Source: Anaerosphaera multitolerans (GTDB lineage: Bacteria; Bacillota; Clostridia; Tissierellales; Peptoniphilaceae). Taken from it: a DNA stretch of 38,452 bases. How positions within the stretch are numbered: the stretch's first letter is position 1; the number at the start of each line of letters is the position of its first letter. Under the pieces are notes generated by a model. It was given only the letters and a program-made list of their open reading frames with translations, did no database searches and was not told where the DNA came from. Made by a program: the position numbers and the translations under genes. Location of the stretch: NCBI RefSeq assembly GCF_004006535.1, contig NZ_RLIH01000019.1:1-38452 (forward strand), written 5' to 3'. Positions 1 through 11,330 of the stretch are shown here, in pieces.

Positions 1-55
1 AGCAGGTGGATTTATGTTTCGCGCGCTTTGCGCACTCAACTGTCTAAAGACATTA
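1..55. other. CG-rich window edge, unassigned
   Basis: These bases lie beyond the V-ATPase terminator. They include a short run rich in CG dinucleotides (about positions 20-34) that stands out from the AT-rich surroundings. No start codon with a ribosome site and no tRNA or rRNA end could be recognised. It could be the edge of a repeated element or of a gene outside the window. Confidence 0.25.
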
Positions 56-91
56 ATAAAAAATGACAAGCTATAATTTTAGCTTGCCATT
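56..91 (-). terminator. Terminator of the V-ATPase operon
   Basis: On the minus strand a 12-bp stem (62-73 with 80-91, one G-T pair) with a 6-base loop is followed by six T residues. It sits 24 bases past the stop of the last ATPase gene, as expected for a Rho-independent terminator ending the operon. Confidence 0.85.
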
Positions 92-114
92 ATAATTAAC
101 TGTAAATATAATTT

Positions 115-762
115 TCAATTGGAACTTTCTTTAGTTATTATGTCTTTTACTTTCATAAGTCTTGTAATATTTGCTCTTTCATTTTCATCTAACTTAGACA
201 TAATATATCTTATAGTTTCCTGTAAGTCCGGTATAGTCCTATATTCAAGAGCATTTACCCTACGCCTTGTACTTTCTATTTCACTTGCCATAAGTTGGAC
301 GGATTTTTCTATTTGAGCAAGCTCCAAAAGTTTTTGCAATATTTTATTTAGCTTGTCAATTGCATCGTCTACGTCTGCTGTTGTTTGAGCATAGCCGTAG
401 GGATATATGGAACCGTCCTTTGCCGTCTCTTCAACTATAAATTCCATTTCAGGTATTTCCACACTCATTACGTTTTTAATAGTAATGTCCAAGTTGATTT
501 TTTGAGTTGGAAACATAAGTGCCTCTTCAAGTATTTCAGGACTTATAAAGGCAGAAGCCAAGAGGAAGTCTTTAAAAGAACCGGACAATTCCCTTTCAAC
601 TTCTTCTCTTAATACTTTGTTTTTCTTCACTATTTCAATGAATCTTCTCATTAGTTCATCCTGTTTATCCTTTAAAAGTTTATGACCTCTAACGGAAGTT
701 GCAAGACGTTTCTTTAATGTAGTCAAATTCATTCTCGTCGGACTGACATTTAGCTTAGCCAT
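115..762 (-). CDS. ntpD: V-type ATP synthase subunit D
   Basis: Central rotor-shaft subunit D of the V/A-type ATPase, which couples rotation of the membrane ring to the A3B3 head. The 215-residue length is normal for the family. The N-terminus ([13 protein letters not shown]...[20 protein letters not shown]) is the typical D-subunit opening, and both ends are predicted long helices forming the antiparallel coiled coil. The start is preceded by GGAAGTG. It is the last gene of the nine-gene operon, 11 bases after subunit B, and a terminator follows. This gene order matches the Enterococcus ntp operon. Confidence 0.96.
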   Translation of the reverse strand: MAKLNVSPTRMNLTTLKKRLATSVRGHKLLKDKQDELMRRFIEIVKKNKVLREEVERELSGSFKDFLLASAFISPEILEEALMFPTQKINLDITIKNVMSVEIPEMEFIVEETAKDGSIYPYGYAQTTADVDDAIDKLNKILQKLLELAQIEKSVQLMASEIESTRRRVNALEYRTIPDLQETIRYIMSKLDENERANITRLMKVKDIITKESSN

Positions 763-773
763 AATATCACTTC

Positions 774-2150
774 CTACTCTTTATAATCCAAATACTTTTC
801 AAGATATTCGTCTCTAATCCTCTTTAATTCTGTTCTCGGAATCATTCTAAGCAATTCCCAACCCAGATCCAATGTCTCCTCTATTGATCTATTTGTATAG
901 TAGCCCTGACTTACGTACTGACTTTCAAAAGCGTCTGCAAATTTGGCAAAGGCTCTATCTGAAGGAGAAAGTGCCGACTCTCCAAGGATTACGGAAAGTT
1001 CCTTTGCATTTTTACCGGAAGTATAGGCCGCATAGATTTGGTTCATAGTATCCGAGTGGTCTTCTCTGGTTTTGCCGTCTCCAATACCTTTGTCCTTTAA
1101 CCTGGACAAGGACGGTATTGCATTTATAGGCGGTTCTATTCCCTGTTTGTACAATTCCCTTGAAAGAATTATCTGTCCCTCGGTAATATAGCCTGTAAGG
1201 TCAGGAATAGGGTGAGTTATATCATCTTCCGGCATAGTCAGTATTGGAATTTGAGTTATTGAACCCTCTCTTCCCTTTATACGTCCTGCTCTTTCATAAA
1301 TTCCCGCAAGGTCAGTATAAAGATATCCCGGATAACCACGCCTTCCCGGAACTTCCTTACGTGCAGCTGAAACCTCTCTAAGTGCTTCTGCGTAATTGGT
1401 CATGTCCGTCATAATTACCAATACGTGCATTCCCAATTCAAAGGCAAGATATTCAGCACAAGTAAGTGCAACTTTAGGTGTTGCAAGTCTTTCAATGGCA
1501 GGGTTATCAGCTAAGTTCATAAAAAGCACAGCCCTGTCTATTGCACCGGTTTTGTTAAAGTCATCTATAAAAAACTGAGCTTCCTCAAAGGTAATACCCA
1601 TTGCAGTAAATACTACGGCAAACTTTTCTCCCGAACCCACTACTCTTGCCTGTCTTGCAATTTGAGCAGCTACGTTGTTATGCGGTAGGCCCGCTCCTGA
1701 GAATATGGGCAGTTTTTGACCTCTTACAAGGGTATTTAAACCGTCTATAGTTGAAATTCCCGTCTGGATAAATTCCGAAGGGTAATCTCTACTTGCAGGA
1801 TTTATAGGAGAACCGTTAATGTCGATTTTCTTTTCAGAAATTATTTTAGGTCCATCATCTATGGGGTTTCCCAATCCGTCAAAAACCCTTCCTATCATGT
1901 CGGGGCTTACTCCCAACTCCAAAGGTCTTCCCAAAAATCTAACAGAAGTATCTCTTAGGTTTATACCGCTAGAGCCTTCAAATATTTGAACCATGGCCTT
2001 GTCATTTTCAATTTCAATTACCTGACCACGTCTTCTCTCTCCCGTTTGAAGTTCTATATCTACAAGCTCCTCATAGGTAACTCCCTCAACACCTTCAACT
2101 ATCATAAGAGGTCCTACAACTTCCGAAACAGATCTATACTCTTTAAGCAT
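774..2150 (-). CDS. ntpB: V-type ATP synthase subunit B (non-catalytic)
   Basis: Regulatory, non-catalytic nucleotide-binding subunit of the V1 head. At 458 residues it has the family length. Where the catalytic subunit has a P-loop, this one reads SGAGLPHN, the usual degenerate B-subunit form, so ATP hydrolysis is not expected here. The conserved [28 protein letters not shown] block is present (described here in parts: [13 protein letters not shown], then [11 protein letters not shown]). Its start overlaps the end of subunit A by 8 bases, suggesting translational coupling in the operon. Confidence 0.97.
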   Translation of the reverse strand: MLKEYRSVSEVVGPLMIVEGVEGVTYEELVDIELQTGERRRGQVIEIENDKAMVQIFEGSSGINLRDTSVRFLGRPLELGVSPDMIGRVFDGLGNPIDDGPKIISEKKIDINGSPINPASRDYPSEFIQTGISTIDGLNTLVRGQKLPIFSGAGLPHNNVAAQIARQARVVGSGEKFAVVFTAMGITFEEAQFFIDDFNKTGAIDRAVLFMNLADNPAIERLATPKVALTCAEYLAFELGMHVLVIMTDMTNYAEALREVSAARKEVPGRRGYPGYLYTDLAGIYERAGRIKGREGSITQIPILTMPEDDITHPIPDLTGYITEGQIILSRELYKQGIEPPINAIPSLSRLKDKGIGDGKTREDHSDTMNQIYAAYTSGKNAKELSVILGESALSPSDRAFAKFADAFESQYVSQGYYTNRSIEETLDLGWELLRMIPRTELKRIRDEYLEKYLDYKE

Positions 2151-3915
2151 TTATAGTCCCCCTTTTCTCTTCCAATTTCATTATTTCACTTTCAATATCT
2201 TCAACTAGTTGATCTAAAGTTGCAATCTCCTCTTCAGGTACATACTTAGATCTGGTTATTCTCTCTCTTATTGGCATCTCCTCTATTTCAGGAAGATATA
2301 CTCCATTGTCCAAAGCTCTAAGAGATGCATCATAGAATTTTAAAATAACTTTCATCATCTTATTTTGCTTATTAAGAGAGCAATAGGTATCAACGTCGTT
2401 AAAGGCATTTTGTTGTAAAAAGTCCTCGCGTAACGACTTTGCCACTAGGAGTTTTAACTGGTCTTTCTCTGAAAGAGAGTCCATTCCCACCAGCCTTACA
2501 ATTTCCTGTAGACCGGTTTCCTCTTGTAGAAGGGCTATTGCCTTTTTCCTATTATCGGAAAACTGCTCATCTACATTGTCGTCAAAGTAGCTGTCCATTT
2601 TATCCTGATATAGAGAATAGGAGTCTATCCAGTTAATTGCAGGGAAGTGTCTTGCATAGGACAGGTCGTAGTCCAATTTCCAAAAGACCTTTACTATTCT
2701 AAGTGTAGATTGACTTACAGGTTCGGAAATATCTCCACCCGGAGGTGAAACAGCTCCTATTACTGAAAGCGCTCCTTCTCTATTATCACTTCCAAGACAT
2801 TTAACACGTCCCGTTCTCTCATAAAAATCCGCAATACGGGAAGCCAAGTAAGCAGGATAACCCTCATCTCCCGGCATCTCCTCAAGACGTCCGCTCATCT
2901 CACGAAGCGCCTCCGCCCAACGTGAAGTGGAATCCGCCATCATAGCTACTGAATATCCCATATCTCTATAGTATTCCGAAATTGTAATTCCCGTATAGAT
3001 TGAGGCCTCACGCGCAGCAACGGGCATATTTGAAGTATTGGCAATTAAAACCGTCCTCTTCATAAGCGACTGACCTGTCTTAGCATCAATTAACTCGGGA
3101 AACTCCATAAGTACATCCGTCATTTCATTTCCACGCTCTCCACAGCCAACGTATACTATTATTTGAGCATCGGCCCACTTTGCCAACTGGTGTTGAACTA
3201 CTGTCTTACCGCTTCCAAAAGGTCCAGGTATTGCAGCAGTTCCACCCTTTGTAATCGGAAAAAAAGTATCAATTACTCTCTGTCCCGTAATTAAAGGAGT
3301 ATTGGGGTCTACTTTTCTTTTGTACTTTCGTCCCTTACGCACAGGCCATTTCTGCATCATAGTAAGGTCTTGCTTGCCCTTTTCAGTTTCCAAAGTACAA
3401 ACTACTTCATCAACGGTAAACTCTCCCGCCTTAATATCCACAACTTTTCCCTTGACACCTATGGGAACCATTATCTTATGAACTACAACGGGAGTTTCAT
3501 CCACTGTACCCAGAACATCTCCTTCATTCACTTCATCGCCTATATTAACTGAGGGTTTAAAGTCCCATTTCTTCTCCCTGTTTAAACTGGTTACAGATTC
3601 TCCCTTTATTAAGAAATCTCCCGATTGATCTTTCATAACTTCCAAGGGTCTTTGAATTCCGTCAAACATCTGCTCTACAAGACCTGGACCCAGTTCCACT
3701 ACTAAGGGATTTCCTGTAGTATATACATCATCTCCGGGACCTATTCCCGTAGTTTCTTCATATACTTGAATGGAGGCTCTATCTCCTCTCATTTCTATTA
3801 TTTCGCCGATTAGTTTATCTTTGGATACCTCTACTACGTCATACACGTTGGCATCTTCCATGCCGCTTGCCACTACAAGCGGTCCAGAAACTTTTATTAC
3901 TTTTCCTGATTTCAA
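2143..3915 (-). CDS. ntpA: V-type ATP synthase subunit A (catalytic)
   Basis: Catalytic ATPase subunit of the V1 head. The 590-residue length fits the V/A-type A subunit, including the roughly 90-residue non-homologous insert that F-type beta lacks. The P-loop GPFGSGKT lies at residues 231-238, followed by the catalytic GERGNEM segment. The start is TTG, with GGAGGAAC placed a few bases upstream; no better ATG is available. It follows subunit F by 14 bases and overlaps subunit B by 8. Confidence 0.97.
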   Translation of the reverse strand: MKSGKVIKVSGPLVVASGMEDANVYDVVEVSKDKLIGEIIEMRGDRASIQVYEETTGIGPGDDVYTTGNPLVVELGPGLVEQMFDGIQRPLEVMKDQSGDFLIKGESVTSLNREKKWDFKPSVNIGDEVNEGDVLGTVDETPVVVHKIMVPIGVKGKVVDIKAGEFTVDEVVCTLETEKGKQDLTMMQKWPVRKGRKYKRKVDPNTPLITGQRVIDTFFPITKGGTAAIPGPFGSGKTVVQHQLAKWADAQIIVYVGCGERGNEMTDVLMEFPELIDAKTGQSLMKRTVLIANTSNMPVAAREASIYTGITISEYYRDMGYSVAMMADSTSRWAEALREMSGRLEEMPGDEGYPAYLASRIADFYERTGRVKCLGSDNREGALSVIGAVSPPGGDISEPVSQSTLRIVKVFWKLDYDLSYARHFPAINWIDSYSLYQDKMDSYFDDNVDEQFSDNRKKAIALLQEETGLQEIVRLVGMDSLSEKDQLKLLVAKSLREDFLQQNAFNDVDTYCSLNKQNKMMKVILKFYDASLRALDNGVYLPEIEEMPIRERITRSKYVPEEEIATLDQLVEDIESEIMKLEEKRGTINA

Positions 3916-3929
3916 AAAAGTTCCTCCTT

Positions 3930-4238
3930 CTATAAAATATTAGATCCAACAGCTCTTTCCACGCTTTCGCTGATCTTATTCATTCCTATATTTAAAGTGC
4001 CTTGATTAGAAGGTATAAGTATAATTGCTGGTACCACTTTTTTATTGTATCTCTCTATAGTATCCTCGATTTTAACAGCTAAATCTTCAGTAACGAAAAT
4101 TAAACCGTAGTCATCTGCTGCAAGCTTATCTATTTTGTTTCTTGCATCATCAGCCTCATAGGCTGTTACCACGTCTATTCCCAATACTTTAAATACAGAT
4201 ACTGAATCCTTATCTCCAACAACTGCAATCTTATACAT
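3930..4238 (-). CDS. ntpG: V-type ATP synthase subunit F
   Basis: Small central-stalk subunit (F; named NtpG in Enterococcus hirae) that binds subunit D in the rotor. It is 102 residues from the ATG at 4238, with the family signatures [12 protein letters not shown] at the start and [12 protein letters not shown] followed by [11 protein letters not shown] at the end. A GTG three codons upstream (4247) is better placed behind AAAGG, so the true start could be either. Both overlap the end of subunit C (8 or 17 bases). Confidence 0.93.
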   Translation of the reverse strand: MYKIAVVGDKDSVSVFKVLGIDVVTAYEADDARNKIDKLAADDYGLIFVTEDLAVKIEDTIERYNKKVVPAIILIPSNQGTLNIGMNKISESVERAVGSNIL

Positions 4239-5232
4239 AACTATCACGTAACCTTTCCCTAATAAAAGATGGGTTTAGCTTATTTTCTTTTGAAATTAAA
4301 ATAAATCTCAAATTCTTAATTTCCATATCCTTGGCAAATAAGTAAGCAAATACTACCTCAGGCCCATAGACTACTCCCCTTACTTCTTTTATTAAATCCA
4401 TAAAGTAATTGTCCTTCTCCTTTTCATACATGGAAAGAGAACCCGTTTGATTATACTCCTCAATTCCCTTACTTACAGCCTTAAATATATTGTTGCTTTT
4501 AAACAAAGGACTTTGTTCATCAATTTTTCTTGAATAAAACTGTTCAATATCGGATTGGGAAATATTTCCACCCTCAATTAAAACCTCACTGAGAAAACTA
4601 AATGTTCTCTCCTGCCTTTGACACCTAAGCAATATATCTATATTGGTAAAGTCTATTAAATCTTTTACATACCTTTTAAATAAATCCACTTCCATCTCCT
4701 CAGCCAAAGACTTTAACTTTTCAAAATACATTTTATCTAAGACCGTATCAATGTTTTGAGGATTTTCCGTTTCTTCATAGACTTCCATTGCCCTTTTAAA
4801 AGCATCTATACACTCATTCTTTTCAGGATACTTTTTTTTACCTTCTATCTCATCTATTATTTCATCCATATTAAAGGATTCCATATCTATTAGGATATGT
4901 CTAAAATCCTCATTTAATATCTTCTCTTTAGCCAAAACTTTTAAATTGTGATAGAAATACTTTAACGTTAATAAATCCACAACTCTCTTATCAGGACAGA
5001 CTTTATAGTACTCCTCATAGGTGCTTTGCTCCTCTTCCTTTAAAGCCTGCTCATAATCCTTGGGATTTTCCAATTTGGATATGAACTGCTGATATGTTGA
5101 GTCACTTAAAATTTTTAAAGCATCTTCTAAATCTTCTGCTTCCACAAGTCTGTCAAAGGTCTGTCTATTTAAAAGTTTTTTCTCCAACACTCTCGTTGTT
5201 GTCGATAATTGGACAAATGCATTTCTATCCAT
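4231..5232 (-). CDS. ntpC: V-type ATP synthase subunit C
   Basis: Subunit C (the d-type funnel subunit) links the central stalk to the membrane proteolipid ring. The protein has 333 residues, mostly helical with many charged residues and no membrane segment, as expected. The C-terminal segment with [13 protein letters not shown] and the RERLRDSYV end is typical. The ATG follows GGAGGT. The gene lies 9 bases after subunit E and overlaps subunit F. The family assignment leans on operon position as well as sequence. Confidence 0.93.
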   Translation of the reverse strand: MDRNAFVQLSTTTRVLEKKLLNRQTFDRLVEAEDLEDALKILSDSTYQQFISKLENPKDYEQALKEEEQSTYEEYYKVCPDKRVVDLLTLKYFYHNLKVLAKEKILNEDFRHILIDMESFNMDEIIDEIEGKKKYPEKNECIDAFKRAMEVYEETENPQNIDTVLDKMYFEKLKSLAEEMEVDLFKRYVKDLIDFTNIDILLRCQRQERTFSFLSEVLIEGGNISQSDIEQFYSRKIDEQSPLFKSNNIFKAVSKGIEEYNQTGSLSMYEKEKDNYFMDLIKEVRGVVYGPEVVFAYLFAKDMEIKNLRFILISKENKLNPSFIRERLRDSYV

Positions 5233-5241
5233 ACATACCTC

Positions 5242-5796
5242 CTAATTATCAAAAACTCTATCAAAAACTTCTCTTTCCATATCAGCCCTGATATCATCTA
5301 TTAAACTTGTAAACTTATTGTTGTAAAGGACACTGTCCATTGAAACAGTAAATCCATCACTTACAAATTCATTTGATAATTTTACATTTAAATTTTCTTT
5401 TTTCACAGCTTCATAGTACTTTTCCGGAACTGTTAAAATACAATCTTCCTTAAGCTCCATAGTAGCTAAGACTCTCTTTAAGTAATTTATATAGTCCTCT
5501 TCCGGAAGATTTGTAAGTTTTGTCAAAGCTATATCAAAAACTCTATCTACTATGTCTCCCTTTGCGCTTAAAACCATATCTCGATTTTGTAAGTCCACTT
5601 GGGAAAATATTCTTTCCTCAGTTTCCACAGCTTCTAATTTTTTTCTCTCCAAAATTCTCTTAGCTCCGAGATTTGCCTCTCTTACTTTAGCGTCAATTAT
5701 CTGCTGAGCCTTATCTCTTGTATTTTTTAACAGCTCCTGTGCCTCATTTTGAGCATCAGTTTCTATTTTATTTATTATATTGTCCATGTTTGACAC
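5242..5796 (-). CDS. ntpE: V-type ATP synthase subunit E
   Basis: Peripheral-stalk subunit E, part of the stator that holds the catalytic head. It has 184 residues, a long N-terminal charged helix rich in Ala, Glu and Lys (about residues 1-75) and a globular C-terminal part, the normal E-subunit plan. GTG at 5796 is preferred as start because AAGGAG lies 8 bases upstream; an ATG at 5787 is too far from it. It sits between K and C in the operon. Confidence 0.92.
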   Translation of the reverse strand: MSNMDNIINKIETDAQNEAQELLKNTRDKAQQIIDAKVREANLGAKRILERKKLEAVETEERIFSQVDLQNRDMVLSAKGDIVDRVFDIALTKLTNLPEEDYINYLKRVLATMELKEDCILTVPEKYYEAVKKENLNVKLSNEFVSDGFTVSMDSVLYNNKFTSLIDDIRADMEREVFDRVFDN

Positions 5797-5813
5797 TTTA
5801 TCAACTCCTTAAT

Positions 5814-8215
<2,402 letters not shown>

Positions 8216-8229
<14 letters not shown>

Positions 8230-8542
8230 CAGACATCACAACCTTCTCAACTATTAGGTCTACAACATTTTGTAGCTCTTTCGCATTTAATGATAATATG
8301 TTCCCGCATTGAGCCTCGGTTTCTTTAATCACCGGCTCAACTTTTTCATTGCCCCTTTTCATAGCTTCTCTAACTAGATTGTCACCTTCTTTCATTGCTC
8401 CCTTTATTATTTCATCATACTTTAACTGAGCATTGATCTCGGCGTCGGACAATATCCTTTTAGCTTCTTCCTGCGCTGTCTCCAATACATTTTTTGCCTT
8501 TAATTCGGCTTCTTTTATCCTTTCAATTGCATCAGGCACCAT
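8216..8542 (-). CDS. ntpF: V-type ATP synthase subunit G/H (peripheral stalk)
   Basis: First gene of the operon, encoding the small stalk subunit that pairs with E (NtpF in Enterococcus, G or H elsewhere). It has 108 residues, nearly all one charged helix with heptad-like Ala/Glu/Lys spacing and an ATPase-stalk pattern such as AEEEAKRIL-like repeats. A longer frame up to 8626 exists, but GGAGGTG sits directly before the ATG at 8542. A GTG one codon later has even better spacing from GGAGG, so the start may be 8539. It overlaps subunit I. Confidence 0.88.
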
Positions 8543-8640
8543 ATCACCTCCATGATTATGATTAACCACTGTACTGAAACAATAGTTTTTTGAAATACTT
8601 ATGTTATTTATACCCTCTTTATGCAAAATAATATATTTTA

Positions 8641-8656
8641 GTAAAGAATACTTTAC
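8641..8656 (-). repeat. Small inverted repeat in the ATPase leader
   Basis: GTAAAG, four bases, then CTTTAC form a perfect 6-bp inverted repeat inside the predicted untranslated leader of the ATPase operon. It could be a hairpin or an operator. Function is unknown. Confidence 0.35.
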
Positions 8657-8691
8657 CGGAAGTAAAATTAAATTTACCCCCCAATATATCC

Positions 8692-8720
8692 AATTTATTA
8701 TAAAAGTATAGTCTTGTCAA
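8692..8720 (-). promoter_or_regulatory. Predicted promoter of the V-ATPase operon
   Basis: On the minus strand a perfect -35 box TTGACA (8715-8720) is followed after 17 bases by TAAATT (8692-8697). Transcription would start near 8685, giving a leader of about 140 bases before the first ATPase gene. Confidence 0.7.
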
Positions 8721-8803
8721 TATATTTCATTAGTAAAGAATGTGAATATATAAACAATGCAAAGGTTTTTATAAAAAATCCTACAAGTTCTTTTTCAATG
8801 GGG

Positions 8804-8809
8804 TATAAT
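8804..8809 (+). promoter_or_regulatory. -10 box for tRNA-Ser
   Basis: A perfect TATAAT lies 20 bases ahead of the mature tRNA 5' end. The matching -35 region is weak, so only the -10 is called. Confidence 0.5.
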
Positions 8810-8829
8810 AATATATTAGAGTTGTCTTT

Positions 8830-8918
8830 GGAGTGGTATCGAAGTGGTCATAACGAGACTGACTCGAAATCAGTTTGGGAGCAATCCCACGTGGGTTCGA
8901 ATCCCACCCACTCCGCCA
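8830..8918 (+). tRNA. tRNA-Ser (anticodon CGA)
   Basis: Cloverleaf read by hand. The acceptor arm GGAGTGG pairs with CCACTCC (908-914), with discriminator G and an encoded CCA (916-918). The anticodon arm ACTGA / TCAGT encloses the loop CTCGAAA, giving anticodon CGA, which reads the serine codon UCG. The long variable arm (GGGA...TCCC) is the class II hallmark of tRNA-Ser, and the T arm is GTGGG / CCCAC with TTCGAAT. The glycosyltransferase gene starts 38 bases downstream and may share the transcript. Confidence 0.97.
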
Positions 8919-8955
8919 AATTTTAATCAATTACTTACTATATGGAGGAATTTAG

Positions 8956-9789
8956 ATGAATGATGAAATTGACATCTTAGTAACCTTAGATGAAAACTAT
9001 ATGGAGCCCTTAAAAGTGATGTTAACCTCTCTTTATTACAACAACCCGGGAGAAACTTTCAATATTTGGCTTATTCACCAAGCAATTTCAAGGGAAAAAT
9101 TATTGGAGTTAAATAAAATTTTAAATTCCTTTAATTGGAAACTCTACAATGAAAAAATAGATGCTAAGCTGTTAGATGGCGCTCCCACACTTGAAAGATA
9201 TCCAAAGGAGATGTACTTTAGACTTTTATGCGGTCAAATTCTTCCAAAGAGCGTAAAGAGAGTTTTATACTTAGACCCCGATATTTTAGTTATAAATCCC
9301 TTAAGGGAACTTTGGGATTTGGATTTGGAAGGTAGTATGATAGGTGCCGCAACACATACGGGAATGACCAACTTAACTACTGAAATAAACAGTCTTCGCC
9401 TTGGAACGGACCATGGCTATTACAATTCCGGTGTAATGGTAATAGATCTGGAAATAGCACGCAGCACAATTAAACTGCAAGATATAGACGATGCCATTAA
9501 TAAGTACAACGCCTTTTTAATTCTGCCCGACCAAGACATTTTAAACTACCTATATGGCAAGTATATTAAGGAAATACCCGAGGAAATTTGGAACTATGAC
9601 AGTAGAAAATATTTTAGCTACTATACTAAAAGTTTTAAAAAACACAATCTTCAGTGGGTTATGGAAAACACCTCCATACTACACTTCTGCGGAAGACCTA
9701 AACCTTGGGATCCTAAAAGCGACGGTAAATTTACAGCCCTTTACCTTCATTATCAGAAATTTCTAAAACGCATTAGCGAAAATTTATAG
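8956..9789 (+). CDS. Family 8 glycosyltransferase
   Basis: Predicted retaining glycosyltransferase of the GT8/LgtC type, transferring a sugar from a nucleotide sugar to a surface glycan or glycolipid; acceptor unknown. At 277 residues it has the family length and no membrane segment. The metal-binding DxD is LDPDIL (Asp107 and Asp109), a second conserved block includes YYNSGVMVIDL and LPDQDILNYLY, and HFCGRPKPW near the C-terminus is the usual metal and UDP-binding end. GGAGG precedes the ATG. It stands alone between a tRNA and a terminator. Confidence 0.92.
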   Translation: MNDEIDILVTLDENYMEPLKVMLTSLYYNNPGETFNIWLIHQAISREKLLELNKILNSFNWKLYNEKIDAKLLDGAPTLERYPKEMYFRLLCGQILPKSVKRVLYLDPDILVINPLRELWDLDLEGSMIGAATHTGMTNLTTEINSLRLGTDHGYYNSGVMVIDLEIARSTIKLQDIDDAINKYNAFLILPDQDILNYLYGKYIKEIPEEIWNYDSRKYFSYYTKSFKKHNLQWVMENTSILHFCGRPKPWDPKSDGKFTALYLHYQKFLKRISENL

Positions 9790-9793
9790 TTAT

Positions 9794-9817
9794 GAGACTT
9801 TTCAAAGTCTCTTTTTT
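9794..9817 (+). terminator. Terminator after the glycosyltransferase
   Basis: GAGACTT (9794-9800) pairs with AAGTCTC (805-811 of the same kilobase) and is followed by six T residues. It begins four bases after the stop codon. Confidence 0.85.
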
Positions 9818-10136
9818 AATATTCACTTACTCCACAACACTTATTTAATAAAGATGATACAATATTAATACCAAGGATGGAGTTTTATCCAATAAATAAC
9901 TGCCATAAATTTAAGCTTTAGCAATAAGAACTTATATAAAAATTTTTCAACCTTAGAATTATCCCAATATCACAGATAATTACCTTCAACCTATGCCATA
10001 TTATTCCCGTAAAATTCACTTTCCAAGAGCAAGGCAACTTAAATAAAGAACATATTATTGTAGGAGTAACTTGTGCTACTAAGTGAACAGGGATCTACCT
10101 AATAATTATTTACATTTTTCAAAAGGAGATGATTTA
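9818..10136 (+). other. Gene-poor gap with no recognised gene
   Basis: About 320 bases between the terminator and the MFS gene. No T-box, riboswitch core or small gene with a ribosome site was recognised. One frame stays open from about 9938 to 10085 without a credible start and contains the protein-like stretch VKFTFQEQGNLNKEHIIVG. It could be a gene remnant or chance; I could not match it to a family. Confidence 0.4.
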
Positions 10137-11285
10137 ATGGAAAATATAAATAAGAATCAAAATATGTGGACTAAAAATTTTTTACTTATTACCTTAATCA
10201 ATTTTTTAATTTACTGTTGTTGGCAGATGTTTCCTCCGTCCCTTCCACCCTATGTGAGAAGTCTTGGAGCCTCGGACAGTCTCTTAGGTTGGCTTAACGG
10301 AGTAGCCACAATTGCTACTTTGGTAATCAGACCTTTTTCCGGAAATATTATGGACAGGTTTGGTAGAAAGGGTATCTTTAACTTTGGATTGGTACTACTT
10401 GCCATCTCATCAGCAGCTTTTTATTTTCTGCCTATTGTAGGTATTATTTTAGCAGTTAGATTTATTCACGGCTTAGCCTGGGGAGTTGCAAGTACAGCAA
10501 GTAATACCATTGCCACAGATAATATTAAAAAGGAAAATATGGCAAAGGGCATGGCCTATTTCAGCTTATCTGTAAGTCTTGCATCAGCAGTTGCTCCTGC
10601 CATAGCACTTTCCATTGACATAAAGTCTATGTTTTTAATAGCAGCAGCTATAGTACTTATATCTTTATTTATGAATTTTGGAATAGACTATCCAAAGGAA
10701 ACTGCAAACAAAATTTCAGATAAAAAATTCTCTCCCTACGAAAAAAAATCTATACTCCCTGCCTTTTTAATGTTTTTAGTTACCACTACCTACGGAGCCA
10801 TAGTTACCTTTGTTGCTCTTTTTGCCGCTGATAAGGGGATTGATAATATAGGTTTATTCTTTACCTTATATGCAGTGGGAATGTTAGTAGTCAGACCTTT
10901 TTTGGGAAACATAATTGAAAAAAGAGGCTTTAAATTTGTAATAATACCTTCTTCCCTACTTTGTATGTGCTCTCTTTTAATTCTATCTAAGGCAAGTGTA
11001 TATTCCACTTTTCTACTTTCAGGAGCCTTGTACGGAATTGGTTATGGTGCGCTTCATACCTGCTTTCAAACTCTTTCAGTTATTAAGGTTAAACGTAACC
11101 GAACGGGTGCTGCAAACGCAACTTTCTTTACGGGTTTTGATGCGGGAATGGGTTTCGGCTCCATAATTGCGGGATTTATCTCCGCCAGAACAGGATATGG
11201 TTCCATGTTTGGAATACTGAGTTTTTGCTTTGTTGCCATTGCAGTAATATATCTTTACTTTGAGAAAACTAAAGAACAAATATAA
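10137..11285 (+). CDS. MFS transporter
   Basis: Major facilitator superfamily permease with 382 residues and about 12 membrane segments. The loop 2-3 signature reads GNIMDRFGRKG, matching the family motif G-x3-D-x-x-G-R-x-G, and a weaker copy (GNIIEKRGFK) appears in the second half, as expected from the internal duplication. Substrate cannot be told; this branch is often annotated as a drug or sugar efflux type. The start at 10137 has AAAAGGAG eight bases upstream; the frame could be opened by a GTG 18 codons earlier without a ribosome site. It converges on the decarboxylase gene. Confidence 0.9.
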   Translation: MENINKNQNMWTKNFLLITLINFLIYCCWQMFPPSLPPYVRSLGASDSLLGWLNGVATIATLVIRPFSGNIMDRFGRKGIFNFGLVLLAISSAAFYFLPIVGIILAVRFIHGLAWGVASTASNTIATDNIKKENMAKGMAYFSLSVSLASAVAPAIALSIDIKSMFLIAAAIVLISLFMNFGIDYPKETANKISDKKFSPYEKKSILPAFLMFLVTTTYGAIVTFVALFAADKGIDNIGLFFTLYAVGMLVVRPFLGNIIEKRGFKFVIIPSSLLCMCSLLILSKASVYSTFLLSGALYGIGYGALHTCFQTLSVIKVKRNRTGAANATFFTGFDAGMGFGSIIAGFISARTGYGSMFGILSFCFVAIAVIYLYFEKTKEQI

Positions 11286-11290
11286 ATAAA

Positions 11291-11330
11291 AGCCAGACTG
11301 TACTAAGTTACAATCTGGCCTTTATTATTT
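11291..11330. terminator. Bidirectional terminator
   Basis: GCCAGACTGTA (11292-11302) pairs with TACAATCTGGC (11309-11319) with one mismatch. It is followed by TTTATTATTT on the plus strand and preceded by an A-rich tract for the minus strand. It separates the convergent MFS and decarboxylase genes. Confidence 0.8.

Noticed and set aside
8543-8626. N-terminal extension of the ATPase G/H subunit to 8626
   Set aside because: The strong GGAGGTG ribosome site lies inside it, and the extra residues do not resemble the family.
8714-8926. A 70-codon plus-strand frame across the tRNA gene
   Set aside because: It runs through the whole tRNA-Ser and has no protein-like features; the tRNA explains the sequence.
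10083-10136. Earlier GTG start for the MFS transporter
   Set aside because: No ribosome site there, whereas AAAAGGAG is well placed for the ATG at 10137.
9818-10136. T-box or riboswitch ahead of the MFS gene
   Set aside because: No AGGGTGG-type T-box core, no antiterminator/terminator pair and no known riboswitch motif was seen.
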